Below are positions 39,701 through 49,641 of a stretch of 64,000 bases of DNA, piece after piece. The translations under genes were made by a program, and so were the position numbers. The first letter of the stretch is position 1. Every line of letters starts with the position of its first letter. The DNA comes from Siderastrea radians. Its lineage: Eukaryota > Cnidaria > Anthozoa > Scleractinia > Rhizangiidae. The notes under the pieces were generated by a model. That model was not told the DNA's origin. It ran no database searches and worked only from the letters and a program-made list of their open reading frames with translations. The stretch is taken from positions 51,621,418-51,685,417 of the forward strand of contig OZ024889.1 of the NCBI GenBank assembly GCA_964017195.1, read 5' to 3'.

Positions 39701-42700
39701 TGCTGGGGGCCAGTGACATAATCCAAAATGGCGGCCAAGATGGCGGCCATCTTGGATTTTACTCAGGATTTAAAAGACGTCAAAAGAGGGAGGAAATTAA
39801 AATTTTCTAATGTTAGACATGAAAAATATGATGTAATTAAACATGTTGCTGCTTTTTGTGCTTTTTTCACAGAAAAGAGATGAAAACATGCATTTTTATT
39901 TGATAAAGGCTTGAGCCTGTTACTTATGACATTATATCTCATAGCCATAGGAACCAATTCTCACCAAACCTATACCAAAATGTGTCTTAGGGATATGCGT
40001 ACAGCTACTGAAAATGGCATGTTCTGATAAAAAATCCTCTTGATAAAACTGGCAAGAAACCTTATGGGAGGGGGTGGCATCCACCCCGCCTTGTATGCCT
40101 GAAGTCATTTGATTATCATGGTCAAGTGCCATTTCTACGCAATATGCTTTAAAAAATACACAAAATGCTTTCTCTTGTTATAGAATAACTACATTTCATT
40201 TGGAAAGAGTGTATTTCAATATGTTTATTATTATTATTTGTTTTCCATTAGAGTTCAGGTGGTAAGTTCTGTGATGTTGTAGTGTCCGTACCCCTTTGGC
40301 ACAGCTAGATCTCAGCAAACTTGTGCCTCAATATGAGTGAATTGAAGGCTATTTATAGTTTCTTTCCTTCTGATGATACGCCATTTTTGATAATGTAAAG
40401 CATAACATGTCACTGAGGTAGCTTTTACTCCATTAAGTAAAATACTCTCTTGCTCTCTTAAAAAATTTCCTCTACTTTAGTAGTTACATTGGAAGACAAC
40501 CATGACGATTCCTACCAATTAAGTGGATTTAGAAAAAACTATTTTCTTTCATAAATGAAGCACAAACTACAGGATTTTACATCAAAATGTGCTTGGAATA
40601 GGATCTAAACCATTTATTTGTCAAGTCAAAACACTGTTATCTTGACAATGTAGTGTCCGTACCCCCAGAGGGTCATTTGAAAGGGGTGTTTTGTTTAGCT
40701 GGAAAAAAAGAAGATTGTGCGAAGATCTTTCAGGCATGTGTGCCAAAGACGCCAAGCTTCTTGAACAAAAGATTTATTTGTGGAAATGTAGAAATTTATT
40801 TTTGACAATAACTGACTGCCAAAAGGTACCCTTGATTGTGAAACAGCCGACTGAAGTAACTTGAGCCTCCAAAACTTGTTATTATTTTCTATGCAAAAAA
40901 TCAAGATTTCAGAAAATGGATGTTCGATTGTTCAACTTTTTTGTGTGAGTTCCATTTCATTCTATTGAGTGCGATTGAAATTCAGTTCGACTGGGTTCCA
41001 TTGACTATGCCGGGGGTCCATACCTACTGGATCAACAAAACTTTTTTTTGTCCAGCAATGTTGGAACATTCAGCCAAAAAACAGTTTGATGTCTTCTGAA
41101 GAATTTAAGTTGCAACCACTGACAAACACTTCCGTTAATTTTTGCAAGTAGAACACTGTTTGACATAATGGGAGTCTAGAATAACCCACAGTAAATAACT
41201 GAGCAACACCGACCAATGGAAATGACTTTCAGTTGGAAATTGCAGGCGACTCAACATAGCTGGGGTTTAAGATGGCAGATTCTACTGCCTAACAGGAGCC
41301 TACAGGCTGTAGTAGCCCAGGATGTCCAAGAACCAACATGGGTGCCTCAATGTCAGCAGAGGGTCCACAATAGGGTTCTCAGATCCCGCCATCCCGCCTA
41401 TTTTTCTTGTTGATCCCGCCGTCCCGCCCTTCTTTACATCGACATCCCGATCCCACCTAGTTTTCTACTTTCATGATGAAAACCTGGCATACCTTTATAC
41501 AATGGATAGAACTAAAGTTCAAACACGTTTTTATGGTCGATTGTCTCGATATCATATAAAAATATCGCCACTATAAATGACCGTAACATTAGTGTTTTGT
41601 TTGTGTTATTCTGTTTTAGACCCAGTTTACCTTTTCTTGTCCAGGTATAAGTAAAAGGTAAAAACTGACAAAGATTGTTTGCTACGATATTCTGCCTATT
41701 CTCTGTCCTGTTTTTTTGGAAGACGACCTACTGAGCTAAGCTTTCAGTGTTTTTCTATGACTCGCTCTCAGTAAATTTCTGCTCGGTAGCGCTTTTTTTT
41801 CTTTTTTGAAGAAAGGTATTCCTGCTCGCACTCTTTTCATAATACAGAGCAATAAAATTTATGATACCGAATATCTCTTTTTTGGCGAGCCCCATTACAT
41901 TATCGTCCACCGGAGTTGCCATACTGGCTAGACTAACCATAGCTGATCATAGCTGCTCCAACAAACGTTCAAAGGAGAGGGTCGGAAAAGTCAAGAATGC
42001 AGACAAGGCCAAGAAATGCAACACGGCACATTACTTGATACCTCTTTCTGACATCAACACAAAACACCACAAAAGGACTCATAATAGCTTGACATGCAGG
42101 CTCTTCCTTGATCAATTCATTACTTGAAAGCCGACACACTGTATTCACAAATGATCCATTTCTATCAGCCTGTGCTGGTCAAATCATGCAGTCTCGTAAA
42201 AATTACAAAACTGTATCCCGCTACTTTTCCCCTTGCGATTCTCGCATCCTGACTCCTTAAAAACACAAAATCCCGCTCCCGCTCTCAATTAAAATTCCCA
42301 CTTCCCGCTCCTGTTTTCAGCTCCCATTCCGAATATCGCCACACAAATTAGCCAAATCCCGTATCCCGCCAAACCTATTGTGGACCCTCTCAGCAGGGTT
42401 AAAACGAAAATTCCCAACCAGGATTCCTAACTTATTAGGGTTCCTTAAAAAGTTCTTTAGACACCGTACTCCCAGTGGCTTGCAAAGGAGTGACAAATAC
42501 CTCAATAATGATAATTTCCCATGTCACCAATGGGAAATAACTAATTAGAGTAAACTAACCCAGCAGCTGTTTGAGTAAAATACGTTGGCAGTGACATTGT
42601 TACTTTACATTTACAAAGTTTAAGTAGTAGTAAAACATTTCCCTTCATTTAAATTAACTGCATCTGACTTCTGAAACCATCATAGAGAAAAGAGATATTA

Positions 42701-43440
42701 GCTCCATTTGAGAAAACGTTTAATTTATGCCCTTGAGTTTTTATATAATTCAAACATGTTCAACTATGAATGCTCACTATAAGTCAAAAAAATCAGGAAA
42801 TTATCTGTTAACCTGTTTACCTTCCTACAGCTGTTCACACTGCTGTTCACGATTCTCTACTACCACAAGCTTGCTGTTTCAGTGGCAAAGAAATAATGTA
42901 CCAAACAGCTTTGTATTACCAAATACCTCTCACTCTAGTCATCGATTTCAGAAGTAAGACTAATTTGTGCTTGTATAGAGTTTCTAAAATTTCAAAAGTA
43001 TAAATAAAGCACTCAAAAATACATGTTGTTATCTCAGTACAACTTGTATGCCAACCGTTCTTCCTTAAATTAAGAAACTCTATTAATAGCTTTAATATTT
43101 TGAACAGCAACATACAGAAAATTGTCAACAAAGCTTCAGCGTTTACGTAACTTTTACATTCTGTTCAGCTTAATTTAACAAAGAACGCTTGTACTCGAAA
43201 TAATACTAACCATGTAAGAATTGTAAGCATGGTCAAACATCTCCAAGACTTTTCCCCTGCGAAAGGAAATAAGAAACATTTAATTAAATGTCTAAATAAA
43301 TCATAAAAAGCCGCGACTTGTAAACGAACGTACCTCATCGTGTGTTTCTCTTCGGGCGTCATTGCGGAATGACTTGACTCGCCACCGGCATAAACAAGAA
43401 AAAGACATGCTACTAGAGATAACAAACCAGGCCGACTCAT
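18101..43440 (-). CDS. EDEM3: EDEM3-like ER degradation-enhancing alpha-mannosidase (GH47 + PA), 22 exons
   Basis: Trims mannose from misfolded glycoproteins in the ER lumen to mark them for ERAD. Coding exons in transcript order: 43334-43440, 43211-43256, 36152-36252, 34775-34814, 34568-34680, 33795-33948, 33090-33224, 32516-32621, 31679-31776, 30595-30720, 29792-29875, 28834-28917, 27947-28071, 27404-27566, 25718-25896, 25098-25227, 22761-22845, 21723-21838, 21113-21232, 20478-20523, 19521-19721, 18101-18723. All have GT/AG borders and consistent phase, totalling 2982 nt (993 aa plus TGA). Residues 1-20 form a signal peptide. GH47 spans about 35-480: [28 protein letters not shown] (Glu129, the likely catalytic acid), [17 protein letters not shown] (Glu280), SHEDRMDSF and FTTEAH (the Ca-binding Thr-Glu region). 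A protease-associated (PA) domain covers about 630-770. Residues 787-993 are Ser/Glu/Asp rich and probably disordered. Length is close to human EDEM3 (~930 aa). The tail ends EDRT with no KDEL. Confidence 0.96.
18895..19240 (-). repeat. ~100-bp dispersed repeat array, inverted
   Basis: Reverse-complement matches to the Cav2-intron array: TTGTACAAGGTGGTTCCA, GCATGACCATTCAGATGAAAG, TTAAGCAGTACGCTCC. Three or so units in the last EDEM3 intron. Confidence 0.65.
19763..19995. mobile_element. Foldback element, GGTGCGTTT...CGAAAGC family (copy 2)
   Basis: GCTTTTTCGAAAGCCCCGAAG at the left pairs with TTCGGGGCTTTCGACAAACG at the right. It shares the interior with copy 1. Its left end lies about 40 bp from EDEM3 exon 19521-19721. 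Confidence 0.75.
21290..21660 (-). repeat. ~30-bp minisatellite in an EDEM3 intron
   Basis: About twelve diverged units of the form TGATCGTTTCTGAAAGAGAACAC (variants TGATGGTTTCT, CATCATTTCTGAAA, TTTCCGAAAAAG). A spurious minus-strand frame reads as a ten-residue periodic protein. Confidence 0.8.
22226..22669. repeat. Perfect 222-bp tandem duplication
   Basis: Copies 22226-22447 and 22448-22669 read identically, starting TCACACGGTAAAAGTATGC and ending AAATTTGGTAAA. In an EDEM3 intron, 90 bp from exon 22761-22845. Confidence 0.95.
23041..23273. mobile_element. Foldback element, GGTGCGTTTCTCGAAAG family (copy 3)
   Basis: Starts GGTGCGTTTCTCGAAAGTCC and ends CGGAACTTTTGAAAAAACGG in inverted form. 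The interior is diverged from copies 1 and 2. Confidence 0.65.
25951..26404. mobile_element. 454-bp MITE with 10-bp target duplication (Mutator-like)
   Basis: Terminal inverted repeats AGACTGCGAGTAGTCT / AGACTACTCGCAGTCT extend inward through AATTTTGGC and GCGATCCTGGGGC-like sequence. Flanked by a perfect 10-bp direct repeat ATTTGACGGT (25941-25950 and 26405-26414). A 9-10 bp duplication is typical of Mutator-like elements. The interior includes GGGGAGCGCCNAAA inverted blocks and CpG-rich CGCGCG runs. No transposase. In the EDEM3 intron next to exon 25718-25896. Confidence 0.88.
26653..26727 (+). repeat. tRNA-like (Thr-type) SINE head / pseudo-tRNA
   Basis: A-box TAGCTCAGTGATTAGAGC and B-box GGTTCGATTCC are intact. 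The anticodon loop CTGGTGT gives GGT (Thr), and the T stem pairs. The acceptor stem GTCTCCC/CGGGGAC has a mismatch, with two extra bases before the D arm. No CCA or terminator T-run. Probably a Pol III-derived repeat. Confidence 0.65.
28130..28350. mobile_element. 221-bp foldback element, long terminal inverted repeats
   Basis: AAGGTTGATTTCCACTGTTGC at the left is inverted at the right as GCAACAGTGGAATCAACCTT. The pairing continues through TTTACGCGCGTACGGGCGTG and GCTTTACGTGCGTAA, so each arm is ~100 bp. In the EDEM3 intron beside exon 27947-28071. Confidence 0.88.
28690..28745. repeat. Short direct/inverted repeat CTGATTCCAGTTATCAGTTA
   Basis: Two direct copies of CTGATTCCAGTTATCAGTTA, separated by CCATAA, followed by the inverse of that junction (TGGTAA). 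Confidence 0.7.
29090..29560. repeat. Degenerate dispersed repeat (SINE/LINE-tail type)
   Basis: A C15 run at 29101, then GATGGGATGCCAGTCCATCG, CAGGGTTACCC, CTGGGTGGAGAGAGACAATG and CTTGCCTAAGGAAACAACAC. Similar blocks recur as dispersed repeats in many invertebrate genomes from general knowledge; the class is not certain. Confidence 0.4.
35184..35648. mobile_element. Foldback element, AAATGCCGGG / CCCGGCGTTT family
   Basis: The left end TACCGTTAGGTATTTTTTTG and AATGCCGGGCC invert to GGCGTTTAATCGAGAAAATACGTGGTA at the right. The unit AATAAACGCCGGGTTCAAAT recurs near both ends. In the EDEM3 intron between exons 34775-34814 and 36152-36252. Confidence 0.65.
36898..36916. repeat. (TTG)n microsatellite
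   Basis: About six TTG units in an EDEM3 intron. Confidence 0.85.
38084..41014. mobile_element. 2.9-kb non-autonomous DNA transposon (hAT-like)
   Basis: Terminal inverted repeats CCCAGCATACTCAATCG / CCCGGCATAGTCAATGG (14 of 17 match), with subterminal TCGATT, AATCGAA and GTGTGAGTTC words in opposite orientation at the two ends. Flanked by a 7-bp direct repeat GGTCCAT (38077-38083 and 41015-41021). No transposase frame inside. It carries five copies of TAGTGTCCGTNCCCC (39381-40665). Located in EDEM3 intron 2. Confidence 0.8.
39381..40665 (+). repeat. Five TAGTGTCCGTCCCCCT motifs inside the 2.9-kb element
   Basis: Copies near 39381, 39538, 39555, 40279 and 40652, all same orientation; the last two read TAGTGTCCGTACCCC. 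Spacing is irregular, so not a simple tandem repeat. Confidence 0.85.
41360..42388. mobile_element. 1.03-kb hAT-like non-autonomous element
   Basis: Perfect inverted ends AGGGTCCACAATAGG / CCTATTGTGGACCCT (extending to 17 bp with the adjacent bases). Flanking octamers GTCAGCAG (41352-41359) and CTCAGCAG (42389-42396) match at 7 of 8, as expected for a hAT target duplication. The subterminal regions both carry clustered ATCCCG/TCCCGC words, in direct rather than inverted orientation. EDEM3 intron 2. Confidence 0.85.
43334..43440 (-). CDS. EDEM3: EDEM3 first coding exon: signal peptide
   Basis: Start ATG is at 43440-43438, with an Arg-Pro n-region, a Leu/Val/Ala core ([13 protein letters not shown]) and a Gly-Gly-Glu region suited to signal peptidase cleavage near residue 20. 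The donor GTACGT follows directly. This is the only upstream Met that gives a secretory start, and the family is ER-luminal, so the start is well supported. Confidence 0.9.
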
Positions 43441-43622
43441 AACGACGGAATTAGTGGACCAAAGCCCAGTGTACGGGTACAGCGAGTCGTTTCAGTGTCA
43501 AATCACATGGTTTTAGTCGCTCAGTACCATCAGACGCGTTCTTTACGTGAAACACACAACAGCCATTTTATTTTATTTCGTTGCCTTCGTGGCAAAGAGG
43601 AATTTAGAGGTCTGGAAACGAT

Positions 43623-43640
43623 TGACGTCAAACGCCCACG
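43623..43640. promoter_or_regulatory. TGACGTCA (CRE/UPRE-like) plus CCACG upstream of EDEM3
   Basis: A perfect palindromic TGACGTCA lies at 43623-43630 and a CCACG core at 43636-43640, about 185-200 bp upstream of the EDEM3 start codon. ATF6/XBP1-type factors bind TGACGTG-like and CCACG elements, and EDEM genes are unfolded-protein-response targets in other animals. The sites are seen; their role is inference, and no full CCAAT-N9-CCACG element was found. Confidence 0.35.
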
Positions 43641-44934
43641 TATCGCGTACTCGCGCGCAAACACGCGCGGTAACTCTCTATCTACGGCTTGAATTCTCGC
43701 GTCATTTCGTGTAAAATATATGTACTTCATTTTATGAAAAACGGGCCAACCTGCAAAATTGCAGTTGTGCTAAATGTACGCTCTCCCATCCTTCCCCCAC
43801 ATTCTGACATTTACCACCTGAGGTATCAACTCACTCGTTCGGCATCGACTAACAGCTTCGGTTAGGAGAACAATTTTGACCAACCCTACCCCCCTGGATT
43901 AAGATTGGGGGACCCCAAATGTAGGTGGTCTGTTAGCCCTGTTCCCAAAGAGTTGCTGGGAACTAGCAGTGACGTTGATGACACCGAATTGAGTTTATGA
44001 AAACACTAGACCAGTGAAACTTTGAGCACTTGAGCTGGCCCTTCGAAAAAAACATTTATTTTGGCAATAAGCCTTCAACTCAGTTGAAAGAGAGGGATTT
44101 AATTAAGGATAGAGCTTATTAAAATTGTTCAAATCGAAGTTCTGTATGAAAGACATCACTTATTGGAATTGATTGTCAACACAGTTTTATTATGCCTCGC
44201 CATGACAGATACCGTTTCAACAAACTGTGAGATGACTGGTCTGATAATTTTGAAACTTAAGCATCTAGTCCTAACAAATACAAATTCTTGATTAATATAG
44301 CAAAAACACCGGACAGAAATCAGTAACAAAGTTTTGGTCAAAGTTACTGTCAGCAGGCCAAACGTGCAGTTTTAAAAACACATAATTCTAAAAAGATTAT
44401 TGGGGAGCGGCGTCTCTAGTTAATGCATTCTGGGGAGTAAAGAAGTCTAGTTATCACCAAGCTAAACAAAATATCGACCAAAAAATCAATCTTGATTACA
44501 TCAATGACACTAGAAATGTCAATACTACACCGTTAGATACAATGTCAAAGATATTATAGAGATCAACTTATGATTAAATTTACTCTGCCCTTAATTTTAC
44601 AAAACATTACCAAGCTTGGAGATAAAAAGATTAAAATATACCGAAAGCACTGTATCACTTACAGGTATGGGCACATATTTACACTAGACTTGAAAACACC
44701 ATTCAAATAGATCTGACGGACGAAAACTTCACTCTAGTGACCATAGTTATAAAAGGCCTACCTAAAAACGGATATAGAAAAACAAATATTCTAAGACCCG
44801 GCCTCGGCACTGGCGGCCTCCATCATACCCAGCGGTTTCCAAGGGTCTTACCCCGCGTTGGAAGAGTTTTTCGCTTTCTGGCCGTGGGAAATTTGAAATT
44901 TGGGACAAGAGGATTTGCCCCAACTTTCGCGCTA

Positions 44935-45009
44935 ACCTCGTCCCCAGGGCCTTCTCCTCGTTCAAAATGACGCCATTTTGAACGAGGAGAAGGCCCTGGG
45001 GACGAGGTT
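44935..45009. mobile_element. Perfect 75-bp palindromic hairpin (CTCGTCCCCAGGGC family)
   Basis: Arms of about 36 bp (AACCTCGTCCCCAGGGCC ... TTCAAAATG) with a 3-base loop and no mismatch seen. The end motif matches 9893-10003 and, partly, 49857. Confidence 0.93.
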
Positions 45010-45282
45010 GCTTTCGGGCAGCCAAAAAGCGACCAACGTGCAATAACATAAAAGAAAAACAAAACAAAGCAAAACACGGAAAAGCGCTTGCTACCCAGGC
45101 TATCTGTGGAGTGTTCAACGGATAAATTCCGAATTATAGCAAGCACATGGCAAAACTAAACTCCGAACGTACACAAAGTCTTCAATGACGTGAGTCCACA
45201 CTATCTCCACCACAAAAACACGAGAAATGTCCCCAGGCAGGCTCTCAGTAGGGGATCCAGAGTTTAGAATAATCAGGAGGAC

Positions 45283-45359
45283 GGGTAGGCTCAGTCTCAG
45301 CCGTGAGTGTCTCGATGCGCCCGAGACACTCACGGCTGGAGACTGAGCCTAGAGGACGG
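45283..45359. repeat. Near-perfect hairpin
   Basis: GGCTCAGTCTCAGCCGTGAG and TGTCTCG pair with CGAGACACTCACGGCTGGAG and ACTGAGCC around ATGCGC. One or two bulges. Confidence 0.88.
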
Positions 45360-46490
45360 GTGGAAAAGGGATGAGTCTGGGAAAAAGCTATGTTAGCATA
45401 GAAAACATTTCCGTAATTCGGGCCTCATAGTTCTTCAACAAAAAGGAGAACACTGAGCCAGGCGGACGAGTAAACTGATCCCATCAAATCACACGGAAGT
45501 TAAAAACTTAATGCTCTCAGTTTAGGTGATTGAGTGCTTTACAACTCGCTTTATCTGTGCAATTGATAATCCATCCTATGCATAACCTGCAAGGAAAAGA
45601 AACGACGTATACATTAAGTTAACAATGATTTTACTCACCGATAACAAAAGAGTGAAGGGTAATTAGGACGTACAATTTAAGTGGAGGCTTTTATTTTTAG
45701 GAATGCTTAAATTAAAGAGATTTGAAAGATTTGGTAATTAGTAAAAGCATCAGTGAACGAGAAACAACAGACTTCGGCGATCGATAAAAAAAAGTTGGAA
45801 AAACCTACGGGAAAGACACCATACAATCAAGTCGACGCTTTAAGATTTTGTTGTTACTGTAGAGCAATTTAGCAAGATCACTTGGTGTTGAGAAAGAAAG
45901 AGTTGAAGGTGAAAATTGAACAAACCTTAAATCAGTATCAAAGATGTAGAACAAATTGGATAGGCCACATGCCAAAAAGTTGCTCAATTCGCTAAAATAA
46001 GTTTCTCAAAAAAAGGTAGCCTTAATATATGTATAGGGAAGCGTTACTGTAGTGTATGCTGACATCGCTGAGCAGGAGCCGTAGAGACTATATGGGTTGG
46101 TGTGGATTTATCGGTAACGGCCGATGTTTGGGTTGTGTAGCTGTGATACTAAGTCGGTTTCAATCCGCTGCGTGCCGAATGCGCTTAAAACGTCTACAGT
46201 AAGGAAAGAAAATGGACAGGGTAAACAAATAAAGTGCTTCACTTCAGAGAAGAATTAAATCTAATGCTGTGCGTTTCGCACTCTCTATTCTTTCCGCAGG
46301 TGCTTTTTCGCGGTATGGCCCCCCTTGGCACGTTCGCCAAGATATTAAAATACATTTTCTAAGCTTTCGTAACATATTCAAATGCCTCTCTTTTTCTGCT
46401 GTGATCTAAAAAAATACTTCTTTGTTACCTTAAAAGCTACATATATTACTCAGAATATTGCTAATTCCGGCAGTCCCAAAACTAACCTTT

Positions 46491-49388
46491 TTACTTTCCA
46501 AAGTTAAAAGTCACGTTATCTCCAATCAGCATAAAAGGCGCCCACTGCCTCACGTCAGAATAGCCGTTGCCTCTCATCCATTTCATAGTCTGGTGAAGAG
46601 ATTCACTGGCACTTTCCCCACGAACAAGGTGCTTGTAGAAACGACTTATCAACTGCTCCGTTGCTTCATCGTTCAAGGCCCACAGGGCCACCAACACTGA
46701 GCGCGCACCAGATCCTAAGAACGCTCGAGCGATTCCCACAACACCCTCGGATTTAACCTGTCCGCGTCCGCTGTGACAACAGCTAAGGACTACTAGTTTG
46801 GCTCTCAGTTGGACTTGTGCAACATCAGACATTGTCAACACGAAGTCTTCTTGATGCAAAATCCTATTTACCGGGCGAACAGGAGCAAGAGCAATTTCTC
46901 CTCTTTCGGCATTACCATGTGCGGCGATATGTATCAGACTTGCTGAATGCATCATCTCAAGAACCGCCAGCTTGGTTGCTTTATGTCCTAACAAAGGCTC
47001 CACACGTAACAATCTCCCAATCATTTCTGCTTCCTTTCTTGCACAAGGCAATTGCGATAGGCTTATCACATGGCTAACATCAGGATCACCCACAATCAAC
47101 GCACCCGTGTCACCACGCTGGTCTGCTGGTCTGTCCTGAATGAGCTTGAGAGTCGTTAAAGAAGGAACAATTCGGATCTTCAAAGTCTCTGATAAACACT
47201 TTCCATTTTCCTTCTTTAACGCTGCAAATGGAACTTTGTACAGGGAGCGATCAGGAACAACGATGATTTCGGGTTCCTCAAGTAAGTCAGCCACGGGAGC
47301 GATGAGTATTTCGTGATACATAGCAAGACTTGTTTGAGGGTCTAAAGGGTCTTCCTCTGTTTTCTCTTCTTTAAGGCCGACAGGAGCGCGGACAGGAGCG
47401 CGGCCTTTATCTTCCCGCTGAGACTGACGGGTTGAAAGGATGCCGTTCAAAGGAAACAATGATCGATCTTCGCAGTCCTCTTGAGGCGAAAAATTAAATT
47501 CTCTAAAGAAGTCTTTCCCAAACAAGTCATCAAAACTTCTCACTAATCCTTTCTTTGAGGCAACGTCACTGATGCCTATTCGTTTGAATAGTATCGGTTT
47601 TTTTGCTTTGAGAATCCATAATAATACAGATTCTGTAAAATAGGAAATGTAAAGACAAGTACAGTCAGCTTGTTTCTCCATGATCCTTTCAATACCAAGC
47701 CATGACTGTGGATCAACTGATATTTGTATTCCATCAAAGTACTGAGCTGACATTAAGTCAGCCAGGGCCCGGGCCCGTCCAAGCTCCACAACGCAAAGGG
47801 ATTTATTAGGATATCCAGCACCGAAAAGCACTTCACTGAGCATCCGATAGAGATCATCGTACTTCTCTAAAAGAGATATCTTGAAATGGTCATAGTCCAT
47901 AAGAAAACTTCGCACATCCTCGCACTTTTTAATGCCTGATAAAAGACTCGAAATAGCTTCAACTTTGTTTCCCTCTAATAACATGTCATAAGCGAGGTTA
48001 AGGCGACATCTTAACTCTAATTCATAGTCACCACTGTCCTTAGCAATTGCAAGTGCTTTCTCGCTACATTCTTTAGCCTTTGAATGTTCACCAAGAATTT
48101 GAAAAATAGCTCCCAGATTTCCATAATCTCTGGCTTGTCCATGTCTATCACCCATTTCTTGACTGATTGAGAGTGCCTTCTTCAAATATTTTTCAGCTTT
48201 GGTATATTCACTGAGATAACGGTACACAACTCCTAGGTTTCTATAACAAGAGGCTTCTCCCTGTCTGTCGCCAGTTTCTTTTTGGATCGTGAGTGCTTTC
48301 TGGAGATATGCTTCAGCCTTAACATATTCACAGGAATGTTGAGACGCCAGTCCTAGGTTCGCGTAATCTGCGGTTTCTCCTTTTCTGTCCCCAATTACTT
48401 TTCTGATCTCAAGTGCCTTGTGAAGATATTCCTCAGCCATGCCGTATTCACCGAGTGAAATGAACATTACACTTAGGTTTCCGTAAGCTGTTGCTTCTCC
48501 TTTTCTGTCGCCAATTTCTTTTCTGATCTCAACTGCTTCCTGGAAATATTCCCTCGCCTTGACATATTCACCGAGAGGTGTAAGGACATTTCCAAGGTTT
48601 CCATAACACGTGGCTTCTCTTTTTCGGTTGCCAATTTCTTTGTTGATCGCAAGTGATTTCTCAAGATATTCTTTAGCCTTGACATATTTACCTTGAGATT
48701 CAAACAGAACCCCCAGCTTTGAACAATCTGCTGCTTCTCCTTCCCTGTCGCCAATCTCTTTTCTGATCGCAAGTGCTTTCTCGTAAGATTCTTCAGCCTT
48801 GACATATTTACCTTGAGATTCAAACAGAACTGCCAGCTTTGAATAATCTGCAGCTTCTCCTTCCCTGTCGCAAATCTCTTTTCTGATCGCAAGTGCTTTC
48901 TCGTGAGATTCTTCAGCCTTGGCGTTTTCACCGAGAGATGTATAGACATCTGCGAGGTTTTCGTGACATATTGCTTCTAGTTGTCTGTCACCAATTTCTG
49001 TCATGCTGTCGAGGGCTATCTTGTAAAGTTGTTCTGTTTTCTCGTAGTTATTTTGACTTTTATACAACCATGCCAGATTTATGGCAACGGCGCCTTCTAC
49101 GGTTCTTTCTTCGTCACATCCGCGGAGAGTGCCAAGGAGCTCTGTACCGCACTCTATCGCACTTGTGTAATCACTGATAAATAAGTACCCTGTAAACATT
49201 GTAAGATATAGTCCTGGATAAACTGTTTTGACGAATTCGTTTTCCTTCAGCAGATCCTTGCTGTTGAGGAGAATCAAGCATTCCTTACACAGCTCGACAG
49301 CTTCTGGCACGCGTTTTGTGTTGACCAGGAAAGAGGCAATATTCATGCCAATAAAAATGGTACGTTCATGTTCGACTTCTTTGTCCAT
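46491..49388 (-). CDS. TPR-CHAT protein with caspase-like His/Cys dyad (TTC28-like)
   Basis: Open frame of 965 aa from Met at 49388. The frame stays open to a splice acceptor (TTTCAG|CAGCCT) at 49409, so an upstream exon is likely. Residues ~30-480 carry about ten 40-residue tetratricopeptide repeats of the type YxNLGxxxxxLGEYxKAEEYxxKAL...IGDRxGEA. A linker follows ([14 protein letters not shown]). The CHAT domain is at ~690-960: [15 protein letters not shown], catalytic His824 in [11 protein letters not shown], catalytic Cys871 in LSCCHSGRG, then [18 protein letters not shown] and [13 protein letters not shown] is a peptidase fold of the caspase/separase clan, and the TPRs probably recognise a partner protein. 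Substrate and pathway are unknown. The TPR and CHAT parts sit in one uninterrupted exon. A likely paralogue lies at 62937 onward on the other strand. Confidence 0.9.
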   Translation of the reverse strand: MDKEVEHERTIFIGMNIASFLVNTKRVPEAVELCKECLILLNSKDLLKENEFVKTVYPGLYLTMFTGYLFISDYTSAIECGTELLGTLRGCDEERTVEGAVAINLAWLYKSQNNYEKTEQLYKIALDSMTEIGDRQLEAICHENLADVYTSLGENAKAEESHEKALAIRKEICDREGEAADYSKLAVLFESQGKYVKAEESYEKALAIRKEIGDREGEAADCSKLGVLFESQGKYVKAKEYLEKSLAINKEIGNRKREATCYGNLGNVLTPLGEYVKAREYFQEAVEIRKEIGDRKGEATAYGNLSVMFISLGEYGMAEEYLHKALEIRKVIGDRKGETADYANLGLASQHSCEYVKAEAYLQKALTIQKETGDRQGEASCYRNLGVVYRYLSEYTKAEKYLKKALSISQEMGDRHGQARDYGNLGAIFQILGEHSKAKECSEKALAIAKDSGDYELELRCRLNLAYDMLLEGNKVEAISSLLSGIKKCEDVRSFLMDYDHFKISLLEKYDDLYRMLSEVLFGAGYPNKSLCVVELGRARALADLMSAQYFDGIQISVDPQSWLGIERIMEKQADCTCLYISYFTESVLLWILKAKKPILFKRIGISDVASKKGLVRSFDDLFGKDFFREFNFSPQEDCEDRSLFPLNGILSTRQSQREDKGRAPVRAPVGLKEEKTEEDPLDPQTSLAMYHEILIAPVADLLEEPEIIVVPDRSLYKVPFAALKKENGKCLSETLKIRIVPSLTTLKLIQDRPADQRGDTGALIVGDPDVSHVISLSQLPCARKEAEMIGRLLRVEPLLGHKATKLAVLEMMHSASLIHIAAHGNAERGEIALAPVRPVNRILHQEDFVLTMSDVAQVQLRAKLVVLSCCHSGRGQVKSEGVVGIARAFLGSGARSVLVALWALNDEATEQLISRFYKHLVRGESASESLHQTMKWMRGNGYSDVRQWAPFMLIGDNVTFNFGK

Positions 49389-49641
49389 GACAGTGTTTTC
49401 TAGAGGCTGCTGAAAGAAAATAAAATTCAAAATGAATCCAAGCTCTTTTTTGGTTCTATGTTAACAACACAGGTGGTGGTATTAACTTGGGTGGTTCTAT
49501 TTAGACGGTACTATTTTGCCGCCAGCATAGACATGCTTAATTACTACTAGCCTTCTCTACCCTATGCAGAGGCATCTTTTATATTCTCATAACGTCAGAT
49601 AATCGAGCCGAAGTTGAGGAGAGGAGAAATAGACACCTGAC

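Larger units (their letters stand above)
43741..46490. other. Intergenic between EDEM3 and the TPR-CHAT gene
   Basis: No coding exon recognised. It holds two strong hairpins (44935-45009, 45283-45359) and probably the 3' UTR of the minus-strand TPR-CHAT gene next to 46490. Confidence 0.5.

Noticed and set aside
39726..39760. AAGATGGCGGCC palindrome as a YY1-type promoter
   Set aside because: Lies inside a transposon in an intron with no start site nearby; motif alone is too weak.
38084..42388. Short frames inside the two hAT-like elements as a transposase
   Set aside because: None exceeds about 90 residues and none shows hAT catalytic or zinc-finger motifs.
48473..48949. 158-residue minus-strand frame within the TPR region
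   Set aside because: Out-of-frame translation of the TPR-coding repeats; its periodicity is inherited.
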